64,000 bases of DNA, taken from NCBI GenBank assembly GCA_945860865.1, contig CAMARW010000004.1, positions 62,001 through 126,000 on the forward strand. Direction: 5' to 3'. The notes under the pieces are model-generated. The model was not told where the DNA came from, searched no databases, and saw only the letters and a program-made list of their open reading frames with translations. The position numbers and the translations under genes are program-made. Shown here piece by piece: positions 17,233 through 25,606 of this stretch (position 1 is the first letter of the stretch; each line of letters opens with the position of its first letter). Origin of the DNA: Chitinophaga pinensis (GTDB lineage: Bacteria; Bacteroidota; Bacteroidia; UKL13-3).

Positions 17233-20078
17233 TGTTAAAATTTAAAGAATTAATTTTACTACTATTATTCCTTTTTATTGGAATGCACTTGTTTGCTCAA
17301 GAGGTAGTTATGCCATACATTAAAAATATTCCTCGGGCTGAACCCATTCCTCATTTGCTGCAAAAGAAAAATGGTATTAGTTATCCAATTGTAGATCATT
17401 TTGTTAGAAATGGAAAAGTGGATACGCTTATTTGGGAAAATAGTATGGTTGAAGTGGTGGGAAGAAAGGTTGTTTTTAATGCCCTCGATAGTCTCGGTTT
17501 ATCCTATTCAAATCCCGGTATAACAGATGTGCTTACCTCCAAAAAAGGTTTGTTGGTGGATAATGGAAGTGAGGCATTCCTTAGCTTCTCATTATCGCCT
17601 GGAGCTACACACCAAGCCACAGATTCTTTGTTGGTTTATGCGTTTAATAAAGCAGGAAATTGGGTGGTAATTTGGCAATCACCCAATGTTTTTACACAAA
17701 CCAATGAGGTGGTGATAAACCTCAATATGCAGGAGTTTTCTTCTGAAACTTTTGCGATTAAATTTGAATCATATACTAATTGGGTTCAAACTGCTAATAA
17801 CGCCTGTTTTGAATTAGCTAAAGTAGCTGTTTCATACAAATGGCCGCTCTATACCTACAATCATTTTCAGTTGTTTCAAGGCTTGGATTCAAATGCAGAC
17901 TGGGGTTTTTTTGCAGGGAGAGACGTGCGCGTTTTGCCGGGTAATGACCTAGGTTATGTTTGGGGTAATGTGGCTCGTTTTGATGTGAGAAATTTTGCGG
18001 GCGATGTTTATGAAAATGCTAGTAATAACTATGGCAGTGCAGATACCTTATGGACAAACCCCATAAATGTTTCTCAATATGCAGAGGCAGATTCTATTGT
18101 GCTTTCTTTTATGCTAAAATCTGGTTTAAATAATTTATTAGCCGATTCTTTTAGGGTAGAGTTTAAAAATAATTTGGGTGTTTGGGTTCCAGTTTTATTG
18201 CGCAATGGAATAAACAATCCACAGTTTTTAAATCACCAGTTTATTATTAATACTGGGCGGTTTAGGCATGCTAATTTTCAGGCAAGATTCATATTTAAAA
18301 GCACATACAATGCTGCCAATACTGCTCATTGGTTGTTGAGTGGATTTAAATTGATTAAACGCATTCAATTGCCATTATTTGATGATTTCTCTAGCGATAG
18401 AGTCCGTGTATCAAAGGATAGGTGGCAAGATAATTTTGTATTGGTGAACAATGATTTTCCGGTAAATCATCCCAGTATCAATGTGGCCTCGTTTGATGGG
18501 TTGGATCAAAACGGAAATGCATACTCTCCTTTTCCTTTGAAAGGGATTTGCGATAAACTTACCACCCATTCTCTGAGTTTGCGTGGCTTGCAAGTTTTAG
18601 ATTCTGTATTGCTTAGTTTTTACTACCAATACGAACCTCAAGGAAGCACTGATCAGGTATATCCTGATGATTCATTGATTATTGAGTTCAGAAATTCGGC
18701 TATGGACAAAGATTCGTTTGCCCTCATCACCATGATTTCTGCCGACGATTCTTTGTTAAATAAATTTACCTACTTTGATTACATGATTAACAATAATTCG
18801 TTTTTTCATGACGATTTTCAAATAAGGTTTAAAAATAAAGGCAGTTTATCGGGTAATCTTAGTCATTGGCATGTAGATTATATTAGGTTTAATAAAGGAA
18901 GAACCAGAAAAGATCCTTTGAAAGACATGGCATTATCTAATACACCCAGAATTTATTTAGGTCCGTACACCAGTATGCCATGGTATCAATACCAAAAGAA
19001 TGCAGGTTTTTACAATGCCCAAGCAGATAAAATTAGGTTGGTAAACCACGATAACCAAGCCTATGCCGTAGATTATTTTAGAAACGTAATGCGTCCAGAA
19101 GGGGACACTTTAGATAAATTTAACAATATCTTACCTACCATATTGCCCCAAAGTGATTCTATGGTAACCATTGCTAAATCGTTTAATTTTGCCACCGCAG
19201 TGCAAGCTGATAGTTTGGTTTTTAATACCCAATATAGGTTAAAAATTAGCGGTAACCAAAACGATAATGTAACAGGTAACGATACTTTCTCTGTGCCAAC
19301 CATTTTTAGTAATTATTATGCCTACGACGATGGAACTGCAGAAGGTGGTTATGGTGTTAAACAAAAAACCAATGTGGGTGCCAATTTAAAATTTAAAATT
19401 GAAGAGCCAGATTCGGTTGTGGGTGTTTATATTTTCTTTAATCAATCAGAGCAAAATGTAAGTACACAGCGTTTTCAATTAAAAGTATGGAAAAGCATTT
19501 CGCCTCTTTTTGAACCAGCTGTTAAAGATTTTGTTCTATACACTCAAAACATCTCACGTCCAACATACACCAATACCATCAACGGATTTACCTCTTACCG
19601 TTTTGTTGAACCCATTCCGGTTCAGGATTCTTTTTATATTGGTTGGGAGCAAACGAATGCATACGTTTTAAACATTGGTTTAGATAAGAATTACCGTTTT
19701 GGTTTAAACCCAAACATGTATTATAAAATGGATGGTCGATGGTACCCTACAGAAATTCCCGGAGCTTTAATGATAAGGCCTATCATGCGTAATTTCTTAG
19801 GTTCAGCCACAGGTAAGGCTGAACCAATTTTTAGAGAAACGCAAAAATTTGATATTTATCCGAATCCAGCTTTTAATTATTTTGAAACTAATTTGCCCGA
19901 TTTAGGTCTATTTGATATAACACTAATTTCTTTGCAGGGTACTAAGGTGAAATCTTTGGAAGCAAGCGGTAAAATAGTTTCTTTGCCTCCTGTAGAGCCA
20001 GGTTTATATTTTGTAAGTTTTGAAAACAGGCATTCGGGACAAACATTCACCAAAAAATTAATTATTAAACAAGAATAA
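17232..20078 (+). CDS. Large secreted protein with T9SS type A sorting tail
   Basis: 948 residues. A signal peptide (1-22, ending LFAQ) leads into an extended beta-rich region with no catalytic motif that I recognise; several repeated stretches look like jelly-roll sandwiches (for example ILLSFYYQYEP- and LVLSFMLKSG-type strands). The last 80 residues are a T9SS type A sorting domain: FDIYPNPAFNYF, VEPGLYFVSF and FTKKLIIK. So it is predicted to cross the outer membrane by T9SS and be anchored or released at the surface. Translationally coupled to the PASTA gene upstream and 5 bases ahead of the rhodanese gene. Confidence 0.85.
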   Translation: MLKFKELILLLLFLFIGMHLFAQEVVMPYIKNIPRAEPIPHLLQKKNGISYPIVDHFVRNGKVDTLIWENSMVEVVGRKVVFNALDSLGLSYSNPGITDVLTSKKGLLVDNGSEAFLSFSLSPGATHQATDSLLVYAFNKAGNWVVIWQSPNVFTQTNEVVINLNMQEFSSETFAIKFESYTNWVQTANNACFELAKVAVSYKWPLYTYNHFQLFQGLDSNADWGFFAGRDVRVLPGNDLGYVWGNVARFDVRNFAGDVYENASNNYGSADTLWTNPINVSQYAEADSIVLSFMLKSGLNNLLADSFRVEFKNNLGVWVPVLLRNGINNPQFLNHQFIINTGRFRHANFQARFIFKSTYNAANTAHWLLSGFKLIKRIQLPLFDDFSSDRVRVSKDRWQDNFVLVNNDFPVNHPSINVASFDGLDQNGNAYSPFPLKGICDKLTTHSLSLRGLQVLDSVLLSFYYQYEPQGSTDQVYPDDSLIIEFRNSAMDKDSFALITMISADDSLLNKFTYFDYMINNNSFFHDDFQIRFKNKGSLSGNLSHWHVDYIRFNKGRTRKDPLKDMALSNTPRIYLGPYTSMPWYQYQKNAGFYNAQADKIRLVNHDNQAYAVDYFRNVMRPEGDTLDKFNNILPTILPQSDSMVTIAKSFNFATAVQADSLVFNTQYRLKISGNQNDNVTGNDTFSVPTIFSNYYAYDDGTAEGGYGVKQKTNVGANLKFKIEEPDSVVGVYIFFNQSEQNVSTQRFQLKVWKSISPLFEPAVKDFVLYTQNISRPTYTNTINGFTSYRFVEPIPVQDSFYIGWEQTNAYVLNIGLDKNYRFGLNPNMYYKMDGRWYPTEIPGALMIRPIMRNFLGSATGKAEPIFRETQKFDIYPNPAFNYFETNLPDLGLFDITLISLQGTKVKSLEASGKIVSLPPVEPGLYFVSFENRHSGQTFTKKLIIKQE

Positions 20079-20083
20079 TAAAT

Positions 20084-20392
20084 ATGATTACAGACATTAC
20101 TGTTCAAGAACTGCATGAACGCATGCAAAAAGGAGAAAAATTAAACCTATTTGATGTAAGAGAATTGCACGAATTTGAGGCTTTTAATATTGGTGCAACC
20201 TTAATTCCTTTGGGAGACTTACCAGGTAAATTAGCAGAATTGGCTCCGCTTAAAAATGAGGAAATTATTGTTCATTGCCGCAGTGGTGCACGCAGCGGAA
20301 ATGCCAAAATGTATATGATGAGCGAAGGCTTCACTAATGTAAGAAATGTGTTGGGCGGAATGAACGCTTGGCAAACCGAAATTGGTGAATAA
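20084..20392 (+). CDS. Single-domain rhodanese (sulfurtransferase)
   Basis: 102-residue rhodanese homology domain: the LFDVREL start motif (about 22-28) and the active-site loop HCRSGARSG (about 65-73) with the persulfide cysteine. CRSGAR is the usual loop of GlpE/PspE-like stand-alone rhodaneses. It has no signal peptide and is therefore cytoplasmic. It sits between a T9SS cargo gene and a multihaem cytochrome gene in a five-gene co-directional run. The physiological sulfur donor is not predictable. Confidence 0.93.
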   Translation: MITDITVQELHERMQKGEKLNLFDVRELHEFEAFNIGATLIPLGDLPGKLAELAPLKNEEIIVHCRSGARSGNAKMYMMSEGFTNVRNVLGGMNAWQTEIGE

Positions 20393-20407
20393 TTAATCTA
20401 CTTTAAA

Positions 20408-22363
20408 TTGAAAAAAGCAATTTCTATCCAGTTTTTTCTAGGGCTGTTTTTAATTGCCTTTTTCAATTTTTTCTGCAATAATCAAGCAACAGATAATTCT
20501 GTTTCGCCTTATTTAAATCACCACGATTCTGTTCAATATGTAGGCAAAGAAACCTGCAAAGCTTGTCACCAAAGTATCTATGAAAGTTTTATTGAAACGG
20601 GCATGGGGCAATCATTTGGGCGGGCTAGTAAGGCTAAGTCTACAGCCAATTTTCATCAGTTAAAACCTGTTTACGATTCGGCACTAAATTTCTACTATTT
20701 GCCTCAATGGATAGGAGATAGCATGTATGTTTTGGAGTTTAGGTTAAAGGGTAAAGATACGGTTTATAAACGCATGGAGCGGGTAGATTATATCATTGGT
20801 TCAGGCCAACATACTAACTCTCATTTAACAAGTGAAAATGGTTTTATATACCAATTACCGCTTACTTGGTATGCACAGAAAAAAAGATGGGATTTGCCAC
20901 CCGGATTTGAAAATGGCAGGAACGTAAGGTTTAGCAGGGCCATAGAATTTGAATGCATGAGTTGCCACAATGCCATGCCTGAAATTGCGCCCGGTTCAAC
21001 CAATAAATTTACTAAAATTCCGGATGGTATCGATTGCGAAAGATGTCACGGACCCGGAGAAGTGCATGTTTGGGATAAATTACAAGGAAACATCATTGAT
21101 ACTTCTAAGTTTATAGATTATACCATTGTAAACCCACGTAAATTGCCTTGGGAGCGACAAATTGATATTTGCCAGCGCTGCCATTTGCAGGGAAACGCTG
21201 TGCTGCAACCGGGTAAATCTTTTTCCGATTTTAAGCCGGGTATGGATTTGGGTAAGGTTATTCAGGTATTTATGCCCAAATATAAAGGGGCAGAAGATGA
21301 GTTTATTATGGCCTCTCATGCACAAAGATTGCAACAGAGTGCATGCTTTATTGGTTCAAACAAAAATATGGGTAAACCCCATGATCAAGCCGAATTTAAT
21401 AATTTACAATTAACCTGTATTACTTGTCATAACCCGCACGTTAGCGTAAAGACAACGGGCAAACAAATTTTTAATAATGCTTGCATACAATGCCATACTA
21501 CCAACGTTTGTAAGGAAGATCAAGCAAGTAGAATGGCCGTTTTAGATAATTGTGTGGGTTGCCACATGCCCCAGAGTGGCGCGGTAGATATTCCTCATGT
21601 AACGGTTCATGATCACAAAATTAAAATACCCATTAATAAAAATGAACTTAAGAAAATAAAAGAATTTACAGGCATTTACTGTGTGAACCAAAAAGAAACC
21701 AGTAAGCTATCTAAAGCCAAAGCGAGTTTAAATTATTTTGAAAAGTTTGAGGGCGAAAATGCCATTTTGGATACCGCTCATTTTTGGATTCAAGATTTGG
21801 AAGACTTGGCGGTTCAATGGCAATTAAAAATTCATTATTGGTACCTTAAGAATAACTGGAATGCCTTGTTAGAGGCTGCAAAAAATATTGAAATTGAGGA
21901 AGAAAATGATGCTTGGACTTGCTACAGAATTGGACAAGCATACCAAAATTTGGGTAAATTTTCTGAAGCCTCAGTTGCCTATAAAAAGGCGGTTTTATTA
22001 GCGTCTGAAAACTTGAATTTCTTGAATAAATTAGCAGCTTTGCAAGTGCAACAAGGTTTGTTTGATGAGTCAAAAGAGAATTTCGAAAAAAGTCTTTCCC
22101 TACAACCCAAACAAGGAGACGCCTGGGTAAATTATGGCTTCTGCCTTGCCAATCTTCAGCAAATAGATGGAGCTTTTTCAGCGTATCAAAAAGCGTTGAG
22201 ATTGGATCCAGATTTACAACAAGCTTGGTTAAATATGGCTTCTTTGTATATACTAAAAGGGAATAATAAAGAGGCTATTCTTTCGCTTAAAAAAGTGTTG
22301 CAATTAAATCCAAATCAGGCAGCGGTGCGTGAATTGTTAACCCAATTACAAACAAAAAAATAA
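20408..22363 (+). CDS. Seven-haem cytochrome c fused to TPR repeats, TTG start
   Basis: Exported multihaem protein, 651 residues. The N-terminal hydrophobic segment (residues 5-22) ends in FFCNN; a lipoprotein cysteine is possible but the residue before it (F) is atypical, so plain membrane anchoring is equally likely. Seven CxxCH haem sites are present: CKACH (C50), CMSCH, CERCH, CQRCH, CITCH, CIQCH and CVGCH, all before about residue 395. The second half carries TPR repeats (about 490-650, e.g. AWVNYGFCLANLQQIDGAFS). This resembles cytochrome c554/NrfB-like domains fused to TPR. TTG 20408 is the only start that keeps the signal segment. The Ccm operon at 39356 would mature it. The electron partner is unknown. 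Confidence 0.88.
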   Translation: MKKAISIQFFLGLFLIAFFNFFCNNQATDNSVSPYLNHHDSVQYVGKETCKACHQSIYESFIETGMGQSFGRASKAKSTANFHQLKPVYDSALNFYYLPQWIGDSMYVLEFRLKGKDTVYKRMERVDYIIGSGQHTNSHLTSENGFIYQLPLTWYAQKKRWDLPPGFENGRNVRFSRAIEFECMSCHNAMPEIAPGSTNKFTKIPDGIDCERCHGPGEVHVWDKLQGNIIDTSKFIDYTIVNPRKLPWERQIDICQRCHLQGNAVLQPGKSFSDFKPGMDLGKVIQVFMPKYKGAEDEFIMASHAQRLQQSACFIGSNKNMGKPHDQAEFNNLQLTCITCHNPHVSVKTTGKQIFNNACIQCHTTNVCKEDQASRMAVLDNCVGCHMPQSGAVDIPHVTVHDHKIKIPINKNELKKIKEFTGIYCVNQKETSKLSKAKASLNYFEKFEGENAILDTAHFWIQDLEDLAVQWQLKIHYWYLKNNWNALLEAAKNIEIEEENDAWTCYRIGQAYQNLGKFSEASVAYKKAVLLASENLNFLNKLAALQVQQGLFDESKENFEKSLSLQPKQGDAWVNYGFCLANLQQIDGAFSAYQKALRLDPDLQQAWLNMASLYILKGNNKEAILSLKKVLQLNPNQAAVRELLTQLQTKK

Positions 22364-22374
22364 TTAGGATATCT

Positions 22375-23430
22375 ATGGAAAAAACAGATTTACTCCATAA
22401 TAAAGATCGAAAAAGAAAACTGCTCATTGCCTTGTTTATTTTCTTGGCGTTACTCGCTTTAAAAGCCTATTTAGATTTGTTTTCTCCCAATGTCGTTAAG
22501 GTTTCTGAGCCAAAAGAACTAGCCATTTATGTAAACGAACAAAAGCAGTTAAGCAGTGTTTTATTCCAATTAAAACAAGGTAAATTTTTAGAAAACCAAA
22601 GTTCTTTTGAGCGAATAGCTAATTGGGTTCAGCTAGGCGATAAATTAAAATCTGGGAAGTATGTTTTAAGTCCTAATATGAGTAATGCCGCCATTATAAA
22701 AATGTTATTTAAAGGTCGACAACAACCAGTGGATGTAGTTTTTAAATATGCAGAGCGTACTTCCGAAATTAGCGCCTGTTTTTCTAATCAACTAATGATA
22801 GATAGCTCGTCGCTAAATAGCCTTCTATCAGATACTACTTACTTGCGCTCCATTGGTTTTAACAGCGATAATATTCTGGGACTTTTTATTCCAAATACCT
22901 ATAATTTTTATTGGAATATAGATATGTTTTCATTTTTAGCTAGAATGGAAAAAGAATACCAATCTTTTTGGGATGAAGAAAGGATAAATTTAGCTCGAGA
23001 TTTGGGTTTAAGTCAAAAAGAAGCAAGCACCTTGGCCTCTATTGTTCAGAAGGAGAGCAATAAGATAGAGGAGATGTCGGTTATAGCTGGCGTTTATCTC
23101 AATAGAATCAACTTGGGGATGCCGCTTCAGGCTGATCCAACTATTATTTATGCTTGGAACGACAAATCTATTAAACGGGTAACGAGTTTGCATACAGCTA
23201 TTGTTTCGCCATATAATACATATACCCAATTGGGATTACCTCCTGGACCCATTTGCACACCTTCTATCCAAGCCATTAATGCTGTTTTGCATGCAACTAA
23301 GCATAAGTATTTGTACTTTTGCGCCCGCGAGGATTTTAGTGGATACCACACTTTTGCCCACACTTTTGCCCAACATTTACAAAATGCTTCCAAATATCAA
23401 AGAGCATTGAACAAAAGGAGGGTTTTTTAA
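22375..23430 (+). CDS. mltG: Endolytic murein transglycosylase MltG
   Basis: Inner-membrane enzyme that cuts nascent peptidoglycan strands and sets glycan chain length. A basic N-terminus and one TM helix (about 14-32) precede the YceG-like domain. The core motif LASIVQKESNKIEEMSVIAG (about 219-238) contains the catalytic Glu; VYLNRINLGMPLQADPTIIY and YNTYTQLGLPPGPICTPS are further family marks. Length 351 is typical. It starts 11 bases after the cytochrome gene. Heptad repeats begin at its stop codon. Confidence 0.96.
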   Translation: MEKTDLLHNKDRKRKLLIALFIFLALLALKAYLDLFSPNVVKVSEPKELAIYVNEQKQLSSVLFQLKQGKFLENQSSFERIANWVQLGDKLKSGKYVLSPNMSNAAIIKMLFKGRQQPVDVVFKYAERTSEISACFSNQLMIDSSSLNSLLSDTTYLRSIGFNSDNILGLFIPNTYNFYWNIDMFSFLARMEKEYQSFWDEERINLARDLGLSQKEASTLASIVQKESNKIEEMSVIAGVYLNRINLGMPLQADPTIIYAWNDKSIKRVTSLHTAIVSPYNTYTQLGLPPGPICTPSIQAINAVLHATKHKYLYFCAREDFSGYHTFAHTFAQHLQNASKYQRALNKRRVF

Positions 23431-23456
23431 TTAAAAATTACGAATTACGAATGAAT
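23429..23456. repeat. Heptad-periodic repeat tract 2
   Basis: Four 7-base units in register: AATTAAA, AATTACG, AATTACG, AATGAAT, starting on the mltG stop codon. It is the first half of an 87-base gap that is mostly heptad repeats. Confidence 0.55.
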
Positions 23457-23474
23457 AGTATTTCAATAAACAAG

Positions 23475-23516
23475 TTTAATTCATACCTCATACCTCATAC
23501 CTTTTAACTCAAAATC
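23475..23516. repeat. Heptad-periodic repeat tract 3, directly before the arginase-family gene
   Basis: Six 7-base units in register: TTTAATT, CATACCT three times, TTTAACT, CAAAATC, ending one base before the ATG at 23518. The three CATACCT copies (23482-23502) are exact. Because the tract occupies the promoter and leader position, unit gain or loss could change expression. Confidence 0.55.
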
Positions 23517-23517
23517 G

Positions 23518-24567
23518 ATGACCAAACAAGATAAGATAAACAATTTTAACCCCAACGATATTGGGGATGCGGAGAACAACATTTATGGCTTACCATTTAC
23601 TCCTGAGGAGGCAGATTTAGTTATCATACCAGTGCCTTGGGAAGTAACCGTATCTTATAGTGCAGGTACTGCGGATGGTCCGGCAGCGATATATGAAGCT
23701 TCTTACCAAGTAGATTTGTATGATGCTAATGTAAAAGATGCTTGGCAAAAAGGCATGGCCATGTTACCTATAGACCAAAAGGTTTATGAAACGAGCAAGA
23801 AGTTACGCAAAAAGGCCGAAAAATATATAGACATGTATGCGCTCGGAAAAACAGCCGAAAAGAGCAAAACCATGAAGCACATTCAAGCCGAAATAAATGA
23901 GGCTTGTTTAAACCTAAATAAACAGGTTAAAAAAGATGCCTTAAAATGGATGAAGAAGGGTAAAGTTGTGGCGTTATTGGGTGGCGATCATAGCACTCCG
24001 CTTGGATTAATGCAAGCACTTGCCGAACAGCATGATAGTTTTGGCATCCTGCAAATAGATGCCCATGCCGATTTAAGAATTGCTTACGAAGGATTCACCT
24101 ACTCTCATGCCTCTATTATGCACAATGCTTTAGAAGAAGTTGCTGCGGTAAGCACTTTGGTTCAGGTTGGTATTAGAGATTATTGTGAAGACGAAAAAAA
24201 CAGAAGCAGCTCAGATGAACGAATCCATACCTTTTACGATGATCAAATTAAAGCCCAACAATATGAAGGCGCATCGTGGAGTGCCATCTGCAAAAGCATT
24301 ATAGATACTTTACCCGCAAAGGTTTATGTAAGTATTGATATAGATGGTTTAGATCCCAAACTTTGTCCAAATACAGGCACGCCAGTGCCAGGTGGATTTG
24401 AGTTTGAGCAAGTGATTTATTTGATTAAAAGTTTGGTTCAAACCGATAGGAAAATAATAGGTTTTGATATTAATGAAGTTGCCCCTGGTAACGATGAATG
24501 GAATGCCAATGTGGGTGCGCGTTTATTATACAAAGTGGGTAATTTATGCTTATTATCTCAAGGGTAA
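23518..24567 (+). CDS. Arginase/agmatinase-family ureohydrolase
   Basis: Binuclear-manganese amidinohydrolase fold, 349 residues. Metal-binding motifs: GGDHS (155-159), DAHAD (181-185) and SIDIDGLDP (about 270-278). Members hydrolyse arginine, agmatine, formiminoglutamate or guanidino compounds; which one applies here cannot be told from the motifs. A helical insertion rich in Lys (about 92-147) before GGDHS is common in the Bacteroidota group. The promoter region is occupied by heptad repeats and a strong bidirectional terminator follows. Confidence 0.88.
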   Translation: MTKQDKINNFNPNDIGDAENNIYGLPFTPEEADLVIIPVPWEVTVSYSAGTADGPAAIYEASYQVDLYDANVKDAWQKGMAMLPIDQKVYETSKKLRKKAEKYIDMYALGKTAEKSKTMKHIQAEINEACLNLNKQVKKDALKWMKKGKVVALLGGDHSTPLGLMQALAEQHDSFGILQIDAHADLRIAYEGFTYSHASIMHNALEEVAAVSTLVQVGIRDYCEDEKNRSSSDERIHTFYDDQIKAQQYEGASWSAICKSIIDTLPAKVYVSIDIDGLDPKLCPNTGTPVPGGFEFEQVIYLIKSLVQTDRKIIGFDINEVAPGNDEWNANVGARLLYKVGNLCLLSQG

Positions 24568-24585
24568 GCGCGTTAAAGTTTAAAT

Positions 24586-24623
24586 AAAAAAGCCTGAGCA
24601 AATTAATTTACTCAGGCTTTTTT
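24586..24623. terminator. Bidirectional terminator between the arginase-family and Zn-peptidase genes
   Basis: AAAAAAGCCTGAG (24586-24598), a 12-base loop, CTCAGGCTTTTTT (24611-24623). The GC-rich 7-bp stem core has T-runs on both strands, and the two flanking genes converge. Confidence 0.85.
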
Positions 24624-24643
24624 AGCTTCTTATGAATTTAAAA

Positions 24644-25312
24644 TTACCTTCTTCCTAAATAAATTTGAACGTAATATAGCAATGTGGCAATAGATGCAAT
24701 AGCCGCAACTACGTAGGTGCTTGCTGCCCATTTTAAGGCATCTTTTGTCATAGGATATTCTTCTTTTCTTACAATGCCATTGGTATCTAACCAAGCCAAT
24801 GCCCTTTTGCTTGCATCAAATTCTACGGGTAGGGTAATGATGGTGAAAACGGTGGTGGCTGCAAATAAGATAATACCCAATAATAGCAATTGTGGGAATG
24901 AACTGATTAGAAAAATACCAGCCAATAAAACCCATTGCACGTAGCGCGATGTAACGCTAACAATAGGCACTACTTTAGACCTAAACTCAAGCCAAGCATA
25001 AGCTTTGGCATGTTGCACGGCATGCCCGCACTCGTGCGCAGCTACTGCGGCAGCAATTACACTGCGGCCATAATATACATCGTGACTTAAATTAACAGTT
25101 TTTTTATCTGGATGGTAATGATCTGTAAGTTCACCTTCTGTGCTTAAAACTTGCACATCGGAAATGCCATGGTCTCTAAGCATTCTTTCGGCAATTTCTG
25201 CGCCGCTTAATTGGTTGGCTAACCCAACTTGAGAATATTCTTTTACCTTTGATTTGAAGCGCCAGCTAACATATAAGCTAAGCAACATGGGAACGATAAT
25301 GTAAATAATCAT
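24644..25312 (-). CDS. Membrane zinc metallopeptidase, YugP type (Zn_peptidase_2)
   Basis: 222 residues with an N-terminal TM helix (1-18), the zinc motif HECGH (93-97) in AAVAAHECGHAVQHA, and further TM helices at about 120-165 and 200-218. This is the neutral zinc metallopeptidase family named for B. subtilis YugP; substrates are unknown. KKTVNLSHDVYYGRSVIAAA before the zinc motif is characteristic. It converges with the arginase-family gene and shares a direction with the small membrane gene upstream, 28 bases away. Confidence 0.92.
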   Translation of the reverse strand: MIIYIIVPMLLSLYVSWRFKSKVKEYSQVGLANQLSGAEIAERMLRDHGISDVQVLSTEGELTDHYHPDKKTVNLSHDVYYGRSVIAAAVAAHECGHAVQHAKAYAWLEFRSKVVPIVSVTSRYVQWVLLAGIFLISSFPQLLLLGIILFAATTVFTIITLPVEFDASKRALAWLDTNGIVRKEEYPMTKDALKWAASTYVVAAIASIATLLYYVQIYLGRR

Positions 25313-25340
25313 ATTTAGTTTTTTAGTATTTATTAATGTT

Positions 25341-25508
25341 TTACAACTGACGTACCAAACGATAGGCTATGACGATTATGGCAAAAAGAAACATAAATAT
25401 GCTGATTCTATTTATGCCATGCATTACTTTTAAATTGAAAGATGACGGAGTGTCAGTTTCTTGCTTTTTCCAAATACTTAAATAGGAGATAAATTTTTGC
25501 CACATCAT
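25341..25508 (-). CDS. Small membrane protein, about 55 residues
   Basis: Reads MMWQKFISYLSIWKKQETD, then a polar middle and one TM helix, INRISIFMFLFAIIVIAYRL, at the C-terminus. It resembles a family of tiny Bacteroidota membrane proteins (possibly DUF6728; recalled, not checked). A longer frame would start at TTG 25541, but that TTG is exactly the -33 element of the promoter, so I use ATG 25508 (ATG 25505 is equally likely). The promoter box ends 4 bases upstream, predicting a leaderless mRNA. Divergent from mntR; the two promoter boxes are about 75 bases apart with the palindromic operator between them. Confidence 0.6.
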   Translation of the reverse strand: MMWQKFISYLSIWKKQETDTPSSFNLKVMHGINRISIFMFLFAIIVIAYRLVRQL

Positions 25509-25512
25509 AAAG

Positions 25513-25541
25513 CAAATGTAAGGATTTTGAATCGTTTTCAA
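25513..25541 (-). promoter_or_regulatory. Promoter for the small membrane protein gene
   Basis: On the minus strand: TTG (25541-25539), 18 bases, TACATTTG (25520-25513). This is a full TTG/TAnnTTTG match. The start codon is 4 or 7 bases after the box. Confidence 0.6.
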
Positions 25542-25570
25542 AAAATGGTTTTTAGTTTGTTTAAAAAATA

Positions 25571-25590
25571 TTTTTAGACTTGTCTAAAAA
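25571..25590. promoter_or_regulatory. Putative MntR/DtxR operator, perfect 9-bp palindrome
   Basis: TTTTTAGAC-TT-GTCTAAAAA, arms identical over 9 bases, ending 4 bases before the mntR -7 box and 17 bases before its ATG. The TTTAGrC-n2-GyCTAAA layout and the position match operators of DtxR/MntR repressors, so autorepression of the mntR-mntH operon by metal-loaded MntR is the simplest reading (inference). Confidence 0.7.
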
Positions 25591-25594
25591 TGTA

Positions 25595-25602
25595 TATTTT
25601 TG
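25595..25602 (+). promoter_or_regulatory. -7 box of the mntR operon
   Basis: TATTTTTG, an exact TAnnTTTG match, 4 bases before the mntR ATG. No TTG is found at the usual distance; the -33 zone is occupied by the palindrome. Confidence 0.55.
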
Positions 25603-25606
25603 TTTG

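Noticed and set aside
15517-23516. CRISPR array
   Set aside because: The 7-base units are contiguous and have no spacers of constant length; no cas genes are present anywhere in the window.
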